From Coptis chinensis (Eukaryota > Streptophyta > Magnoliopsida > Ranunculales > Ranunculaceae): a DNA stretch of 64,000 nt. Every line of letters begins with the position of its first letter. The first letter of the stretch is position 1. Below are positions 45,654 to 57,060 of the stretch, one piece after another. Location of the stretch: the NCBI GenBank assembly GCA_015680905.1, contig CM027377.1, forward strand, positions 89,383,001 to 89,447,000, read 5' to 3'. The notes under the pieces were generated by a model. It did no database searches, was not told the origin of the DNA, and saw nothing but the letters and a program-made list of their open reading frames with translations. The translations under genes were made by a program, and so were the position numbers.

Positions 45654-46382
45654 CCGGTACTTCGCTAAAAACTGGAAAATTTCTGGTCCACGGAGTCGGT
45701 AGCGAAAGGCAACTAGGGCGCCGAAGTCGCTCTTTGTATTTTGGAATTCCGGTGTTTGGTAGCGAAGTCCCGCTTTGACTTAGGCGCGGGCGCTCGAGCA
45801 AAAATTTTCTGTCGAAGTGTAGAAGCGCCTGGCCTTCCTCCTGCGGCGCGCCCGAAAGTTCTTGATTTGCAAAATGGAGACGAAACATGGGAATCGCGGT
45901 GTGAAAGGTGCGTGATGGAGTTTAGGTGTAGTGTGAGTTATGAGGATAGATTGTATCAAGTTTATATAGGTTTTAAGTTGCTAAAATGGGTCCTGAAAGT
46001 TGCCAAAACTAATTACGGCGGTTCGGAGATCCTAAAATTTCCAAACCCGAAAACGGAAACAACTCATTTTCTTGATTCTAATTCAAACCCAGTATCTTTT
46101 AGGTTGATTATATGATTGAATGTACCTATTTAATCTAGATTTCATCCTACAATGATACTTAATCATATTTCTGCCTAAACAACCATATTTTCACCTTGAC
46201 TCCGCAATAAATTCTAACAGTAGGGTTATATAAAAATAAAGCTTGAATTGATAAAACCACCCCCAAACAAGTTGGGAAGGTGGGATCAATATGAAACAAC
46301 CACACATACTTGAAAATAACCCTTATATTAAAATTTCATTGAGTGCCTTTCACTACAAAATTCAAAATACTGAAAATAAAAA
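45654..46382 (-). other. Leader of the env-position ORF in M
   Basis: Noncoding. GC-rich GCGC modules lie at 45,690-45,860, like those at 1-170 and in the gag leaders. A third G-rich tract, TTGTTTGGGGGTGG on the minus strand, is at 46,259-46,272. Confidence 0.6.
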
Positions 46383-47677
46383 TTACATTACAATAAAAAC
46401 AACAAAATAAATAAAACAACAACCACTATCAATCCTCACACTCTCTAAATACCTCGCCACCGGTGGCGAGGGGCACACTCTAGTGGTGGTGGCTCCCGGG
46501 CTCCCGAAGGTCCAAAGAGCCGTCTTCGTCGGCGACGACATGCATGCCTCGTAGGTGTCCTCGAGCGTAGTCAGATGAGGTGGGAAGCATGTAAGCATAT
46601 CCACTCTAAACCGGGCGCTGGCTTCCATCTCATCCCTCGCTTTGTTCCCATCTCTCATCCTCTCTCTCGCGGAGCTCGAAGTTGTGATGAATAGTCGCTG
46701 TCGAGTCCGGAGGTCTGCACAGATAGTGTTTAGTGAACGATGCCCCTATGAAGCACAGCCATGCGTTCAGCGATCGGACCAACACCTCTCGGAAGGCATC
46801 TCGCATCAAAGCAGTCAAGTCTTCCTCATCCTCGAGGCATCCCGATGTCCCCGGCCTCCTCTTCATTCTCAGCTCCACCATCCTCTTCTTCTTCTTCTCT
46901 ATCCCAAGCCCTCCTCCAAACTTGTTGGACACACTCCTATAGATCTGCAGCGTGTTACGGTGCGGGGGTAATGTAAATCCTATCGGGCCGGAGAGCTGCT
47001 TTCATCTTCGGCATGATCTTGGTAATTAACACGGGAAGAGGTGCCAAAGACTTTCCGACCCCTAATCATGCTTAGCAAAAACTCCAAGATACATAAATCG
47101 TACTTCCGCTCCTCGAGTACCCATAAGACGTGGAGCGGTCGGACCGATGTCGCCGACCTTGTCCTTCCCTAGGACATTCCGACCAATCCATGGGTCAGAG
47201 CCACCGGGTTGGTCCCGAGGATGCCCTGGCGAACACAATGGGAGTTTGTATTATAGCTCCCATTGATGATGATCCGCCCATCAAAGGCTCTACCCGTCAA
47301 AATGGGGTTCCTGTAAAGTGGCATCGGATGGATTCTAGGCGGAATGCCTAGAATCTCGACCAACAAATCCAATGAGTCAACTCCTCCCCTCTTCTTCCTT
47401 ACCATCACAAAATCCTACTCCCCTCCAACTCCCCGGTGTTGTAGAACCGTCGGACCAAGTCTTCATGGTAGAAGGCTTTCGTCGAAAGTACCAAAACTAC
47501 CCCAGTCTCTACTAGCCATTTCAAATCACCGTAAAAACGGGTAGCGAAGTGGTCGGCGATGAAAACTTGCTCGGTATAATTGGGCGTTGTTGAGCCATCT
47601 AGTGTTTGGAATGGAGTGAGGGGTTTAAATATGATGTGTGGTGGTGGTGGTTTAAATTGACCGACCGAAAGCAGCAT
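46383..47677 (-). pseudogene. Second ORF region of M, resembling plant transposon-protein domain
   Basis: Minus-strand pieces in several frames: FIADHFATRFYGDLKWLVET, then LVRRFYNTGELEG (47,677-47,405), VEILGIPPRIHP, GRIIINGSY (47,408-47,169), LEERKYDLCILEFLLSM (about 47,110), and a charged C-terminal part with EKKKKRMVELRMKRRPG, EDEEDLTALMRDAF (46,932-46,640) and a Pro-rich end. The order of F..RFYG.L.WLVE, LVR.FY and an ILGIP motif recalls the putative plant transposon protein domain found in gypsy-derived ORFs. No catalytic motif is seen. It lies between the pol-less block and the env-position ORF. Confidence 0.45.
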
Positions 47678-48954
47678 CGTGGTGGTGGAGTGGTGGTGGC
47701 GCTAAACCACCAAAATTTGTAAATTTCGTGGTTTTAGTGATTTAAATCGGTGGGGGTTGTGGTGGTTTGGTTTTAGAGAAGATTTGGGGTTAGGATTTGA
47801 TTTTGGGCGTGGGTTTATTGTATTTTCTTTTTAATTTTATTTTGTTTAGGTTTGGAGCTTTGTTAATGGCGGAATGGAAGATGAAAAACGATGAACTGTT
47901 CGTGAGAAGGTAAAAGGCATGCTGAAAGGCCGGCCGTGGGCTGGTTAGCTGGTTAATTCCCAAGCCCAAAATCGAAATTTTTGATTTTTTTTTTTTTCGA
48001 TTTTTTCGCGAACTTCAATTCAAAATTCCCGCTTCGTTACCGGTCCGATTTTTGCGAATAAGATATGGAAATGATCAGGAGAGAATTTCCTATCCAATGA
48101 TCCATAAAACACTCTATTCCGACTTCAGGTGACATACGAGATAGTGGAAAACGCCTCGAAGTGCGTGCATGACGTAAGTTATGCGAACGAATGAACTCTA
48201 AATTAATAGATTATGTCAATCCGAATCGTAATACAATAAAACGGCCTAAGCAACTCTAATGGGACATAAAACATTTTAGTACGGAAACACGAACACCCCA
48301 CCCCCAAACAAATTTTAACAACGAAACTTAGAAAATTTGATTTTAGCAGTGGGTCTTTTAAAGTCAGATTCCCGAGACTTCCTAGATTACTATGTTTATT
48401 TTATTTTTTTTTATTTTTTTTTTATTTATTTTTTTTTTTTTTATTTTATTTTATTTTATTATTTTATTTTTTTTATTTTTTTTAGAAGGAAAAACAATAA
48501 GCAATAAAGACATAATTCACACCATAGAGAAACATGACTCAAAAATCCGAGAAAAACATGCAAGAGTGGAAAACGTGAACTATGTGAACCGTGGACTTAG
48601 GATCCGGTACTTACAGCCACACACTCCATAGGGAGGGCCCGGTTACCTTAATGGTGCACTCACCAATATATTAAAGTGAAAGGAAGTGCACCAAACACAG
48701 AACTTGAGTCGTTTATAGTCAGATACTCGAGACTTTATCTAAAACATATGTATGAACATGCAGTTGATCATATATCAACAACCGAAATAGTTGTGGATCA
48801 TTCCATAAATAAATATCACGAAAAACATATCCAAACACAATCAAGCACCAAGATTTCCTACGACGCGACCTAGTGGAATGAAAAACGAAGTCGGATAACC
48901 CTATTAGGTAACCTATCATGCACCTTCTTTTTAATTTTTGAATGAGTGGGTGTT
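47678..48954 (-). other. Noncoding block replacing pol in M
   Basis: Includes a long T-tract on the plus strand (48,394-48,484) and a G-rich TTTGTTTGGGGGTGGGGTG tract on the minus strand near 48,298-48,315. The part at 48,290-48,950 matches 63,200-63,800 of P3 in reverse, including the CATAGGGAGGGCCCGGTTAC block. No pol domain is seen. Confidence 0.65.
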
Positions 48955-49646
48955 CTAGTAAATAAGTGTGGAAAAGTGAATGGTTGTGGAGAATATGGTG
49001 GATATGTATAAGTTGTAGAAAAAGACAGCCCGCATACCTAATGAGGATGTGGTTTTAGCACCGAACTCATTCATTGTGTGTGTAGGCTGTCTCCCAATTC
49101 TGAAAATGAAGGTGTCAAATAGTTTGTCCTTCCTCAAGTATCTGTTTGCTAGGAGGATTTAAAAATTATGAAGCCGCAGGGAGAAACAAAAGGATCGAAA
49201 GTGCAAACTCGAGATTCCTTTGAAAGGGTGGAAGGAGGGAATCGAGGGATGGATGTTGTGCAAGTTAGTTCTTGATAGGGTGAATTGTCACCTACTCGAA
49301 AAAACTCATCGAATTCCTCATCTAGATTGGTCATATCCACATTACTATGGTAGTCCTCTACATCTTTGAGAAAATCATCTATCCCTTCCTCATCAATAAT
49401 ATGTGTATCGACTAGTGTAGGAATGAAAATGTTGGAGTCTGACTTTCCAAAGGAAAGAATTTTGGGCATATGACTATCAGGGAACGTGTTGTTGAAATAA
49501 TCTCGAACAACGCTTTTGATCATGCTTACCTCTCCATCCATAGACGAATCGGGTAACTGTGTCCTTGTTTTAAAAACATTGACTTCAACAGCAAGATGGC
49601 CAAAAGATATGGACATTGAACCATCACGCGGCATTAATGAGCGCAT
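48955..49646 (-). pseudogene. Post-protease spacer ORF of M
   Basis: 165 residues are open from 49,646: ISFGHLAVEVNVFKTRTQLP, GEVSMIKSVVRDYFNN, LSFGKSDSNIFIPTLVDTHI and a very acidic segment (DFLKDVEDYHSNVDMTNLDE). The end TMNEFGAKTTSS follows in another frame (49,137-48,955). P2 (54,142-54,729) and P3 (62,430-63,195) have the same ORF. In element 1 only its first part is present, followed by pol. The start is the protease C-terminus (ILG.PFLATANALI), so it is a 3' extension of gag-protease rather than a separate gene. Confidence 0.65.
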
Positions 49647-49699
49647 TGGCGGTTGCGAGAAAGGGCGCCTAAAATGATCGGACAGAGTCGTTAATTTCC

Positions 49700-50176
49700 T
49701 TACGTATCGAGGACTACAAAATCAGCCGGATAGTAGAAATCCTGAACTTTTACCAGCACATTTTCGACTACACCCTTAGGATACTTAATAGACCGATCAG
49801 CTAATTGCAACGTCATTTTAGTGGGTTGCATCTTGTCTAGACCTATTTGTCTATACAAATAAAATGGGAGTAAGTTAACACTAGCCCCCAGGTCTAATAA
49901 CGCGATCGTCGTATAGGAATCTCCTAAGGTGCATTGTACAGTAGGACGACCAGGGTCCTTGTACTTAACAATTCCATTATTTTCAGATAAGGTTGGGAAT
50001 TGTTCTGTTAAAAAGGCGTCTTTTGGTATATTTGTCTTACGCCTAGTAGTACACAATTCCTTAAGAAACTTAGCATGATGTGGTAGCTTTTTAATAGCTT
50101 CGAGGAAGGGAAGGTTTATAGTTAGATTCTTGAAAACGTCCCTAATCTCCTCGTAATTTGTATCCCTAGTTAACAT
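49700..50176 (-). CDS. Protease of M
   Basis: 158 residues are open: LTRDTNYEEIRDVFKNLTIN, FLEAIKKLPHHAKFLKELCT, YKDPGRPTVQCTLGD, the active-site segment LLDLGASVNLLPFYLYRQIG, LADRSIKYPKG and DFYYPADFVVLDT. The catalytic motif is Asp-Leu-Gly-Ala, which is common in Athila-type elements, whereas P2 and P3 have Asp-Thr-Gly-Ala. It would process gag. The frame ends at a stop shortly after VVLDT; the expected ILGRPF follows in another frame. Confidence 0.75.
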   Translation of the reverse strand: MLTRDTNYEEIRDVFKNLTINLPFLEAIKKLPHHAKFLKELCTTRRKTNIPKDAFLTEQFPTLSENNGIVKYKDPGRPTVQCTLGDSYTTIALLDLGASVNLLPFYLYRQIGLDKMQPTKMTLQLADRSIKYPKGVVENVLVKVQDFYYPADFVVLDT

Positions 50177-51993
50177 GGCTAATTTTTGTGGAAACGGTGG
50201 TTTCGTCTATATTTAGCAATGGTATCACTGGATGTTTAACCGTGGCTTTACGTTTCTTAGGTTGTGTTGTAACCGGTACCTCTACGGTGGGTAGGCTCTT
50301 GATTTCTATTTCGGTTATCTAGTAAAATAGTAGGTGTAGGGGACTCTTGGTGGGTAACTATAGGCATAGTTACCTTGTTATCAACCACTCTGCCGTAACG
50401 GAGAGTGGTGATGGCATTTATCTCACCTACATTTTCATATTCATTACTAGTATTATCGGTTACCTCAAAGGTCGTGTTTGTTGTTTTAGGATTAGGTATT
50501 GCGTGACTGGCAACACACCTTTGGTTTGGGCTTTATCTTGAGCCAACCGTTGGGTTAAATTATTAACGGATTGTAGAAGCTGCTGGTTAGATTGAGCCAT
50601 GGTTTGGAAAAGTTTTGGCTCACTTGTATGAAGGTGTCAAGGCGATCCGGTTGTGTGGGTGTAGTAGTCACGGGTGGTGTGACTGGAACTATTTCACGTG
50701 AATTATTTATTGGTGGATTCTGATAATTATTATTTACCGGAACGATACCTCTATTAGCATTCTAATTATTATAATTACCTTGACCTTGTGCTTGACCTTG
50801 TCGAGGTTGCACTTAGTTGTTATAATTATTAAAATTACCCTGACCCTGTCCTTGTCGTAGTGGAGCTTGGTTAAAGCTGTGCGTTGGCCTAACATATTGA
50901 TTATTGTACCCTTGAGGTGGGACTTGTTGGTTATTTCTCCAACCGAGTTGGGATTTTGTCTCCAAGGGTTAGGTTCACTATTAATGGAAGAAGCCTGTTC
51001 ATAGGCTATAGGGCCGATGGAGTCGGGATGCTCTCGGGACTCAACGAAAACTACATGGGTTTGAATTTACATTCATGGCGGGGATAGGCTTTTGTTGTAC
51101 AGAAATGGCCTCTACCTTTTTAGTGAGTGATTCGATTAGAGTTTTAAGCTCGAATCGTGTTTAATTTCAAACATGCCTTGGCCTTAAGCTTGAAGAAGAA
51201 CTAGCGGGCCGGGGGAATCGTAACGTCACTACCCCCAATTATTATTTAAACTTTAGTTTGGTCCTCTAAAATTTATAAGCCTCCTCAGGCTCCTTTGCTT
51301 AAGAAACTACCCCATTCATTATGTCAAGGACTTCTTTATGGTGGTGTAGAAGTCCTTTGAAAAAGGCACGAACTAACGTGTCTTTCACTAAGTTATGGTG
51401 TGGACACTCTATAAAGCGGATCGGTGAAACGATTCCAAGCCTCTAAAATGATTCATGAGGATTTTGTCGAAAAAATGAATCTTGGAAAGCATCTCATCCG
51501 TCTTTTAGGGGTGGGTAAAAATGTTCCATAAACAAACTGAACAAGTTTAGCCCACGAGTCCACGAATTAGCGCCTTGGGCAGTTAACCAAGATGCCTTTA
51601 TCGGGCTAAGGTGAAAGGGAATACCCTCAATTTAATTTGTTCCGCACCAACCGTAGGATGGTGGAATGTTGTTAGGACTTGTTCAATCCTACGCATGTGC
51701 TGATAAGGTTTTTCATGGTCTAAACCATGAAAAACGGGTAACAAATTAAAAATATTTGGAGGGATTCTGAAATCCCCCGCTGGGTCTGCTAGAATGATGC
51801 AAGATTTGGGGCTATCGCTCAAGGCTTTGTAGAAGTCCGAGAGAGGAGTCTCTCTTTCTTCCCCCATTATATCAGGTGGTGTGTGTGAAATAGTAGTTAG
51901 AGGTGTAGTGGGTGGTATACTAGATAGATTTGATTGTTGATGTTGTTGTGTATTTACGTTCGGTGTTTTTGTTCGGCCGGACCTTAATCTCAT
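50177..51993 (-). pseudogene. gag of M, frameshifted
   Basis: Starts MRLRSGRTKTPNVNTQQHQQ at 51,993 and is open to about 51,598 (FHGLDHEKPYQHMRRIEQVL, EQIKLRVFPFTLA). Then frameshifts separate the FMEHFYPPLK-like part, the knuckle region near 51,050, the Asn/Tyr-rich stretch (50,750-50,900) and PTQPDRLDTFI-like sequence. The 5' part is the best preserved together with P2 (39,225). Confidence 0.8.
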
Positions 51994-51999
51994 GCAAGA

Positions 52000-52580
52000 C
52001 TAAGTCGAACTTAACTAAACATGCAACATTCCAAACAATTCTGATATACTAGTAGAAACCTCTAACTGGAGATGCGAGGTGTGGAAGAAAGGAATACCTG
52101 ATTGCGTCCTTGCTTCGCTTATGAATAGCGTCTTGTTTACGCTTGTTCAGTGTATAGAGCAGGTTAGAACACTGAAAAATATGAAAGATCAAAGTTCGAA
52201 TCAAAACTGTCGAATTCGAAAAATTTAACAAAAATTTACGATAAGCGTGATCGGTCGCTCGCGATAGAAGCCTTGCCCGCGGTAATTTGTCAAATTACAG
52301 TGTTTTTAGCGCTGGTCAAATGCTCGGTCGCCCCGTAAATTAATTCGAATTGAGTGTTTGAGCGTCAATCGGCGCTTGGTATGCCAGCCGCCGCTGGTAA
52401 AGCGAAATTCCAAGAACTTAGCGGGTCGCGCTCTCTCTTGAAGCGGCGCCGTGGTATTTTCTCGAATTTGTCACGCTGAAATGGGCAACCACAGTATGAA
52501 ACAAACAAGGGTGGGTGGGTTTAATGGGACTTAAAAATGACTACTTCTACAAGGAAAACAATGCTAAAGTGTAACTAAGA
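52000..52580 (-). other. gag leader of M
   Basis: Noncoding, with GC-rich GAGCGCGACCCGC, GACCAGCGC and GGGGCGACCGAGC modules (minus strand, about 52,230-52,450) and the family's TAAACAAGACGCTATTCATA block. Confidence 0.6.
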
Positions 52581-52581
52581 T

Positions 52582-52594
52582 GGCAGCGGCGCCA
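52582..52594 (-). promoter_or_regulatory. Primer binding site of M (tRNA-Asp type)
   Basis: Minus-strand TGGCGCCGCTGCC, two bases inside the 5' LTR end; same as P2 and P3. Confidence 0.75.
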
Positions 52595-52596
52595 TT

Positions 52597-53960
52597 TGAT
52601 AAATGATGAAATGTATAGTCTACCTACGAAATGAATGATGAATTCAATCCGTAAGTAAACTAAAACTATTCTTTTACACTCAATTATCAAAGCTTCTACT
52701 CTCGATGCAAATTGCACTTAGTGGAGTAAGAAGTTCGTTCCACTCCTAGTTCCCTAGCATGGATTGTTTTCTAAGTCTAAGAAATCAGTCTTAAGTCAAT
52801 GAGAGCTTTACGAAGGGGAATTAGACTAAGATGCAACTACCCACGAAATGCAACTAGTCGATTATCAGACAACTAAGGGAATGCTACGTTGATTCGATGA
52901 TAAGGAGTTAGAGGGGGATTGATTCCACCTTAACTCAACTTAATCCACTAGCGACGAAGTCGTCAGTTAAGTAATCCGAATTGAATCGCTACGCAGAACA
53001 ATTGGTTCTTCCTAATCCCTAATTACACATGGCATTTCTACCAATTAATAATTAGCATGTGAACGATTAAACCCATTCTCATGGTGAACTAAACGTTTCT
53101 AGAGTGGAAAGGAAATTACGACAATCTCCGATAATTGGAATCAAGCTTTCATCAAGGTTTCTCCACCCCCTAATGGAGGTTTAGCCTTGAATCATTCATG
53201 AATCATTTCCATTTAAATTAAATCTAAACATAATATAAAGCATTGAAATTTACTTAATTTAAACAATAATGAAATCTAATTTAATGACTAAAATGAAATA
53301 AGACAGGAATTGAAATTAGATCTAGAATTGGAAATGACAAAATCGAAATTGATAAAGAATACTACTTTATTTATCTAATCAACTTGAAGAACAAGATTCA
53401 AAGGTTTAATCTACTACAATGAATTGAAACTAATTAAACTAAGTTCTAAAACTAATTAATGGAGGCTAACTAATCTAGGTCTAATTATCTACCTAACCTA
53501 ACTGCCATTAACAAGGAGCTAAGCTTTTGTTTTTATACATTCAGATCCAAAAATCGTGCATGGGCTTGGAGCCATGTTTTGGGCCAGAGAATCAGGCCTA
53601 AAACCCAATTCTTTCAGTCCAAAAAGGCCTCTTCAGCTGCAGTTGGCTTCCACAGACGTTTCGCCCACTTCTGCTCCTCTGATTGGGTCAAAGCTTGGAC
53701 CATTGCGAAGCTCTTTCCGAGCCGGTCGTTTTGACATAAGGTAGGCCTCAATCCGAGGTCTGAGTCCAAAGATATGGCATTCGAAAGTTCTGCTGACTTT
53801 TGCTCCTTTATCTTGCTAAAGTGGCACATTTCGCACATAATGGACTTTGAAGCCCGAAATGCATAAAACACGTGTCGATTAACTCTTACTTATTATTCAC
53901 ATAATTGGTCTAACAAAGATGATTATTAAGGGGTTAAAACTACAGTTTTGGGCTCTTATC
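52597..53960 (-). repeat. 5' LTR of M
   Basis: 1,364 bp, paired with 41,505-42,866. Minus-strand start GATAAGAGCCC (first base altered at the junction) and end TTTATCA. Confidence 0.9.
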
Positions 53961-54681
53961 GGTCTTTTTGTCATCCTCGATACAAAAGTCGCTAACGACT
54001 CATCCCCAATCATCTTAAGCGTCCCTTTCCGGCAACCAAATGCGCTCATTAATTGCGCGATGGTTCAATGTCCATGTCTTTTGGCCATCTTGCTGTTGAA
54101 GTAAATGTTTTTAAACAAAGACACATTTACCCGATTCGTCTATGGATGGAGAGGTTAGCATGATAGAGAGCTTCGCTCAACGTTATTTCAACAACACGTT
54201 CCCTGATAATCATATGCCCAAATTTCTTTCCTTTGGAAGTTCAGACACCAACATTTTCATCCCTACACTAGTCGATACACATATTATGGATGAGGACGAG
54301 ATATATGACTTTCTTAAAGATATAGAAGACTACCATAGTAATGTGGATATGACCAATCTAGATGAGGAATTCGATGAGTTTCTTAGAGCAAGTGATGATT
54401 CACCCTATCAAAAACTACTTTGCACAACATCCACCTCGACTCCCCTCCTTCCACCCTTTCAAAGGAATCTCGAGTTTGCACTCAATCCTTTTGTTTCTCC
54501 TGTGCTTCATAATTTTTTAAATCCACCTAGTAAACAAATACTTGAGAAGGACAAACCATTTGACACCTTCATTTTCAGACTTGAGACAGTCCCTACCTAC
54601 ACCATGAATGAGTTTTGTGCTAAACCCACATCCTCATTTTTTTCATGCTTTCCTTCTACAACTTATCCATATCCACCATAT
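53961..54681 (+). pseudogene. P2 resumed: protease end and post-protease spacer ORF
   Basis: VILDTKVANDSSPIIL at 53,975 completes the P2 protease. It is followed by a frameshifted ANALIN segment and the open spacer ORF (54,142 on) with GEVSMIESFAQRYFNN, FLSFGSSDTNIFIPTLVDTH, the acidic DFLKDIEDYHSNVDMTNLDE, PPFQRNLEFALNPFVSP and TMNEFCAKPTSSFF. The text matches M until CCACCATAT, after which the CACTA end begins. Confidence 0.75.
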
Positions 54682-54696
54682 CACTACAAAATAATT

Positions 54697-55015
54697 GATA
54701 TATACCGACGGCAAAAACCGTCCTTATAGAGCTACGCCGACGGATTAAAACCGTCCCTAGGCCGTCCTAATTTGCTCTGTCGCCATTGCTTTAGTTAGGG
54801 ACAAAAACCGTTGGGAAGGACCGTCGGTATAGAATATCTATGCCAACGGATGTGTGTGGGATTTTATCCGTCGGTTATGTGTGGGATGTTATCTGTCGTT
54901 ATAGGTGACATTTGGCGACGGATTGGTGTGTGATGGTATCTATCGGTATAGAATATCTATGCCGACGGTTATGTGTGGGATGTTATCTGTCGGTATAGGT
55001 CACATTTAAGAATAA
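54697..55015. repeat. CACTA subterminal repeats around CCGACGG/CCGTCGG
   Basis: Direct and inverted copies of ACCGACGGCAAAAACCGTC, TAGAATATCTATGCC(A/G)ACGG, TGTGTGGGATGTTATC and TCGGTATAGG. Such motif clusters near CACTA ends are transposase binding sites in En/Spm. At least eight (C)CGACGG-type cores, both orientations, can be counted. Confidence 0.85.
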
Positions 55016-56340
55016 AATCATTCACAATACCAAGAGATTAGGCCTAAACCTTACGCAAACACACTGATGAAAATATGTTTACTAGCGCATTAGAAAGGGT
55101 GCCTATAGTTTCATGGCAGAGAGGATTTGAAAGCGGCTAAATTCAGAAAAATTCAGTTATCGATCTACTGTAGAAACTCTGCTGATTATGTTGTTGGTTC
55201 TGATGTGAGCTTGGGTCCATTACGGTACTAGAACTGAACTAGGGTGATCAAACCGATACTTACTTAGAAACCGGAATATCCCTAACAACAAGAAATGGAT
55301 CAATTAGGTACAAATGGACTCTACAAAAGGCCCCGAGCTCTTCACCTTTATATATTACATAAGCCCTACCCTAAAGTAGGTAGCCCCCGAAAGCCTCACT
55401 CCACTCATAAGTTGCCGGGGTTGACAATGGAAAAGGCATATGGGTCGCGGAGTCGTGGAACGAGGAAAAAGTCGTTATTTGGTGGAGAGCTCAATGTCAT
55501 CCCAAATGAAGTCCCCGATTATGCCACCTTAACACCTTCTACCTCATAAACTATATATGAGGAAACTAGAGAGGAGCATTCTTGGCAATAGTTTTACCAC
55601 CCTACAATATCCCCCGATGAACTCCATAAGTTTCTAAGTTCTAACGTCGTGAAGAACAAACACTTATGAATGATGCTCATAACTTGCGAAATTCCCTAAT
55701 CGAAAGACAAAATTGAACAATACACACCGCTTAAAATCCCCAAGCCTTAAACTATTACAAAGTTGATTGATGTTGAAACCGCCTTTAACGCTATAGTTAT
55801 TTATTTATATTTTTTATCGCAAGTGGTCCGCTCAAACACTCTTACATCGAAACTTACTCCAAAACAAAACTAGCAAACTACAGATTATCTGTACCCACAA
55901 AGATTCCAACTGCCGTAAACACCCGGGTTCCGTGTACCAAGACATAACTTATTGTCCCTCATTGTGTATAGTGTAAAATCTGTCACTTTTATCGGTCTAC
56001 ATATGGTTGTATCATTTAACTAATCCTCGCTTTACCAATGCAACAAACTCTGCTATTTTTTGGGTGCCTTGATGCATCCAACACACAATGATACACCATA
56101 TCACATGGAGGAACTAATCGAGAATTATATAGCATATCAACATCAAAATGATTAAGGAAATCAAAAGGTCTATTGAAATATCGAGAATTATATCACATGG
56201 AGGAACTATTTATGAAAGCACATTTAAAGAAATAGAAAGGTCTGTTAGGACACAAACTATACTCTAACAAATAAGTTAATAGAGAATACTAATATCTGAA
56301 GCATAATCGTTAGGTAAACTAGAGACAAATTTCATTTCAA
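55016..56340. other. CACTA internal, no domain recognised
   Basis: Noncoding or decayed. A short frame at 55,295-55,549 has no motif. No TNP2 sequence is visible here. Confidence 0.4.
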
Positions 56341-56346
56341 ACCACA

Positions 56347-56690
56347 GTGAAGACGAAAGCCAAGGCGGGCAAAAAAGCCATTCTCGATATCGCAAGATGA
56401 GAACGCCTCTCGGGCCACTGCACTCTCTTGTGTGCACCTCACCTCAGACTCTAGATCCACGTCCCTGATCTTGGGTTTAACCCACAAGATACGGCCAAAA
56501 AGCCGCATCACGCAAGCAAGCAAATAAGCCCCCCGATCGAAGATGAAAGCCAAGGGCAGCAAAGGCCATTCTCGATATCAGCAAGATGAACGCCTCTCAG
56601 CCATCGCACTCTCTTGTGCGCACCTCACCTCGGACTCGGATCCACGTCCCTGATCTTGGGTTTAACCCGCAAGATTCGCCAAAAGTCGTG
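56347..56690 (-). repeat. Direct duplication of a ~150-bp coding-like segment
   Basis: GAAGA(C/T)GAAAGCCAAGG, GCCATTCTCGATATC, GCACTCTCTTGTG and TCCCTGATCTTGGGTTTAACCC recur at 56,347-56,495 and 56,541-56,670. On the minus strand both encode RVKPKIRDVD/WVKPKIRDVD and VRC(T/A)QESA. They share a frame for part of the length, suggesting exon duplication within the CACTA gene or a captured gene. Confidence 0.75.
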
Positions 56691-56829
56691 ATCGCCAAGG
56701 CACTCTTTTGCATAGGTGTAGTTCCGTCGGGGCTCCCCCCCTACTAATAGAATGGGTTCCATATGATGTTGCTCCTCGATCTCAAAGCAACAAGATGCTC
56801 CGAACAATTATTTAGCTCCTGCCCTTTGC

Positions 56830-57060
56830 AACATATTGGGTCTCCCTTGTCGTCTCTACTCCCGCCCGGGCTGTGCTTCTACCTTAGTTTTGTCCTTTGG
56901 TAGTGGTGTCTCTACCTTTGCTCCCGGTATTGTTTTTTCAACTCCTGCCTTTGCCAATGATGGTGGAACCAGATCCAACACCTGTCCCGCTATTGTTTTG
57001 AAACGCCCGGTGAAACCCAAGCTAAAGCTTCCCTTGTATTTGCTTTGATCTTTCTTAACC
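56830..57060 (-). pseudogene. Coding-like linker segment, probable CACTA gene
   Basis: The minus strand reads LKLGFTGRFKTIAGQVLDLV, PPSLAKAGVEKTIPGAKVET, PLPKDKTKVEAQPG without a stop for about 65 codons. It is Lys/Pro/Val-rich and low in complexity, like an inter-domain linker. The plus strand is also open over this stretch, so coding on the minus strand is inferred from context only. Confidence 0.3.

Larger units (their letters stand above)
41505..53960 (-). mobile_element. Complete Athila-like element M, non-autonomous, nested in P2
   Basis: Both LTRs are present (52,597-53,960 as 5', 41,505-42,866 as 3'), so the element is about 12.46 kb. In minus-strand order: LTR, primer site, leader, gag, protease, a post-protease spacer ORF, a ~1.2-kb noncoding block, a second ORF region (47,677-46,383), the env-position ORF (45,653-45,056), a ~2.2-kb tail, a G-rich tract and LTR. 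No RT, RNase H or integrase is seen anywhere in it. The left flank is GGCTG; the right flank GGTCT looks like a damaged copy. Confidence 0.85.
37177..54681 (+). mobile_element. Athila-like element P2 (5' LTR, gag, protease), interrupted
   Basis: 5' LTR at 37,177-38,674, primer site at 38,677, gag from 39,225, protease from 40,994. A reversed relative (M, 41,505-53,960) sits in the protease. P2 resumes at 53,961 with VILDTKVANDSSPIIL and continues to 54,681, where a CACTA end (CACTACAAAAT) begins. The 3' half and 3' LTR of P2 are not in the window unless they lie beyond P3. The 5 bp before the LTR are TTTCT. Confidence 0.85.

Noticed and set aside
45741-46115. 124-residue plus-strand frame
   Set aside because: It is antisense to the leader of the env-position ORF in M, and GC-rich modules keep it open by composition.
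46642-46976. Three overlapping plus-strand frames rich in Ser and Pro
   Set aside because: They are antisense to the acidic/basic tail of the minus-strand ORF region of M, and GA-rich coding DNA gives Ser/Pro-rich complements.
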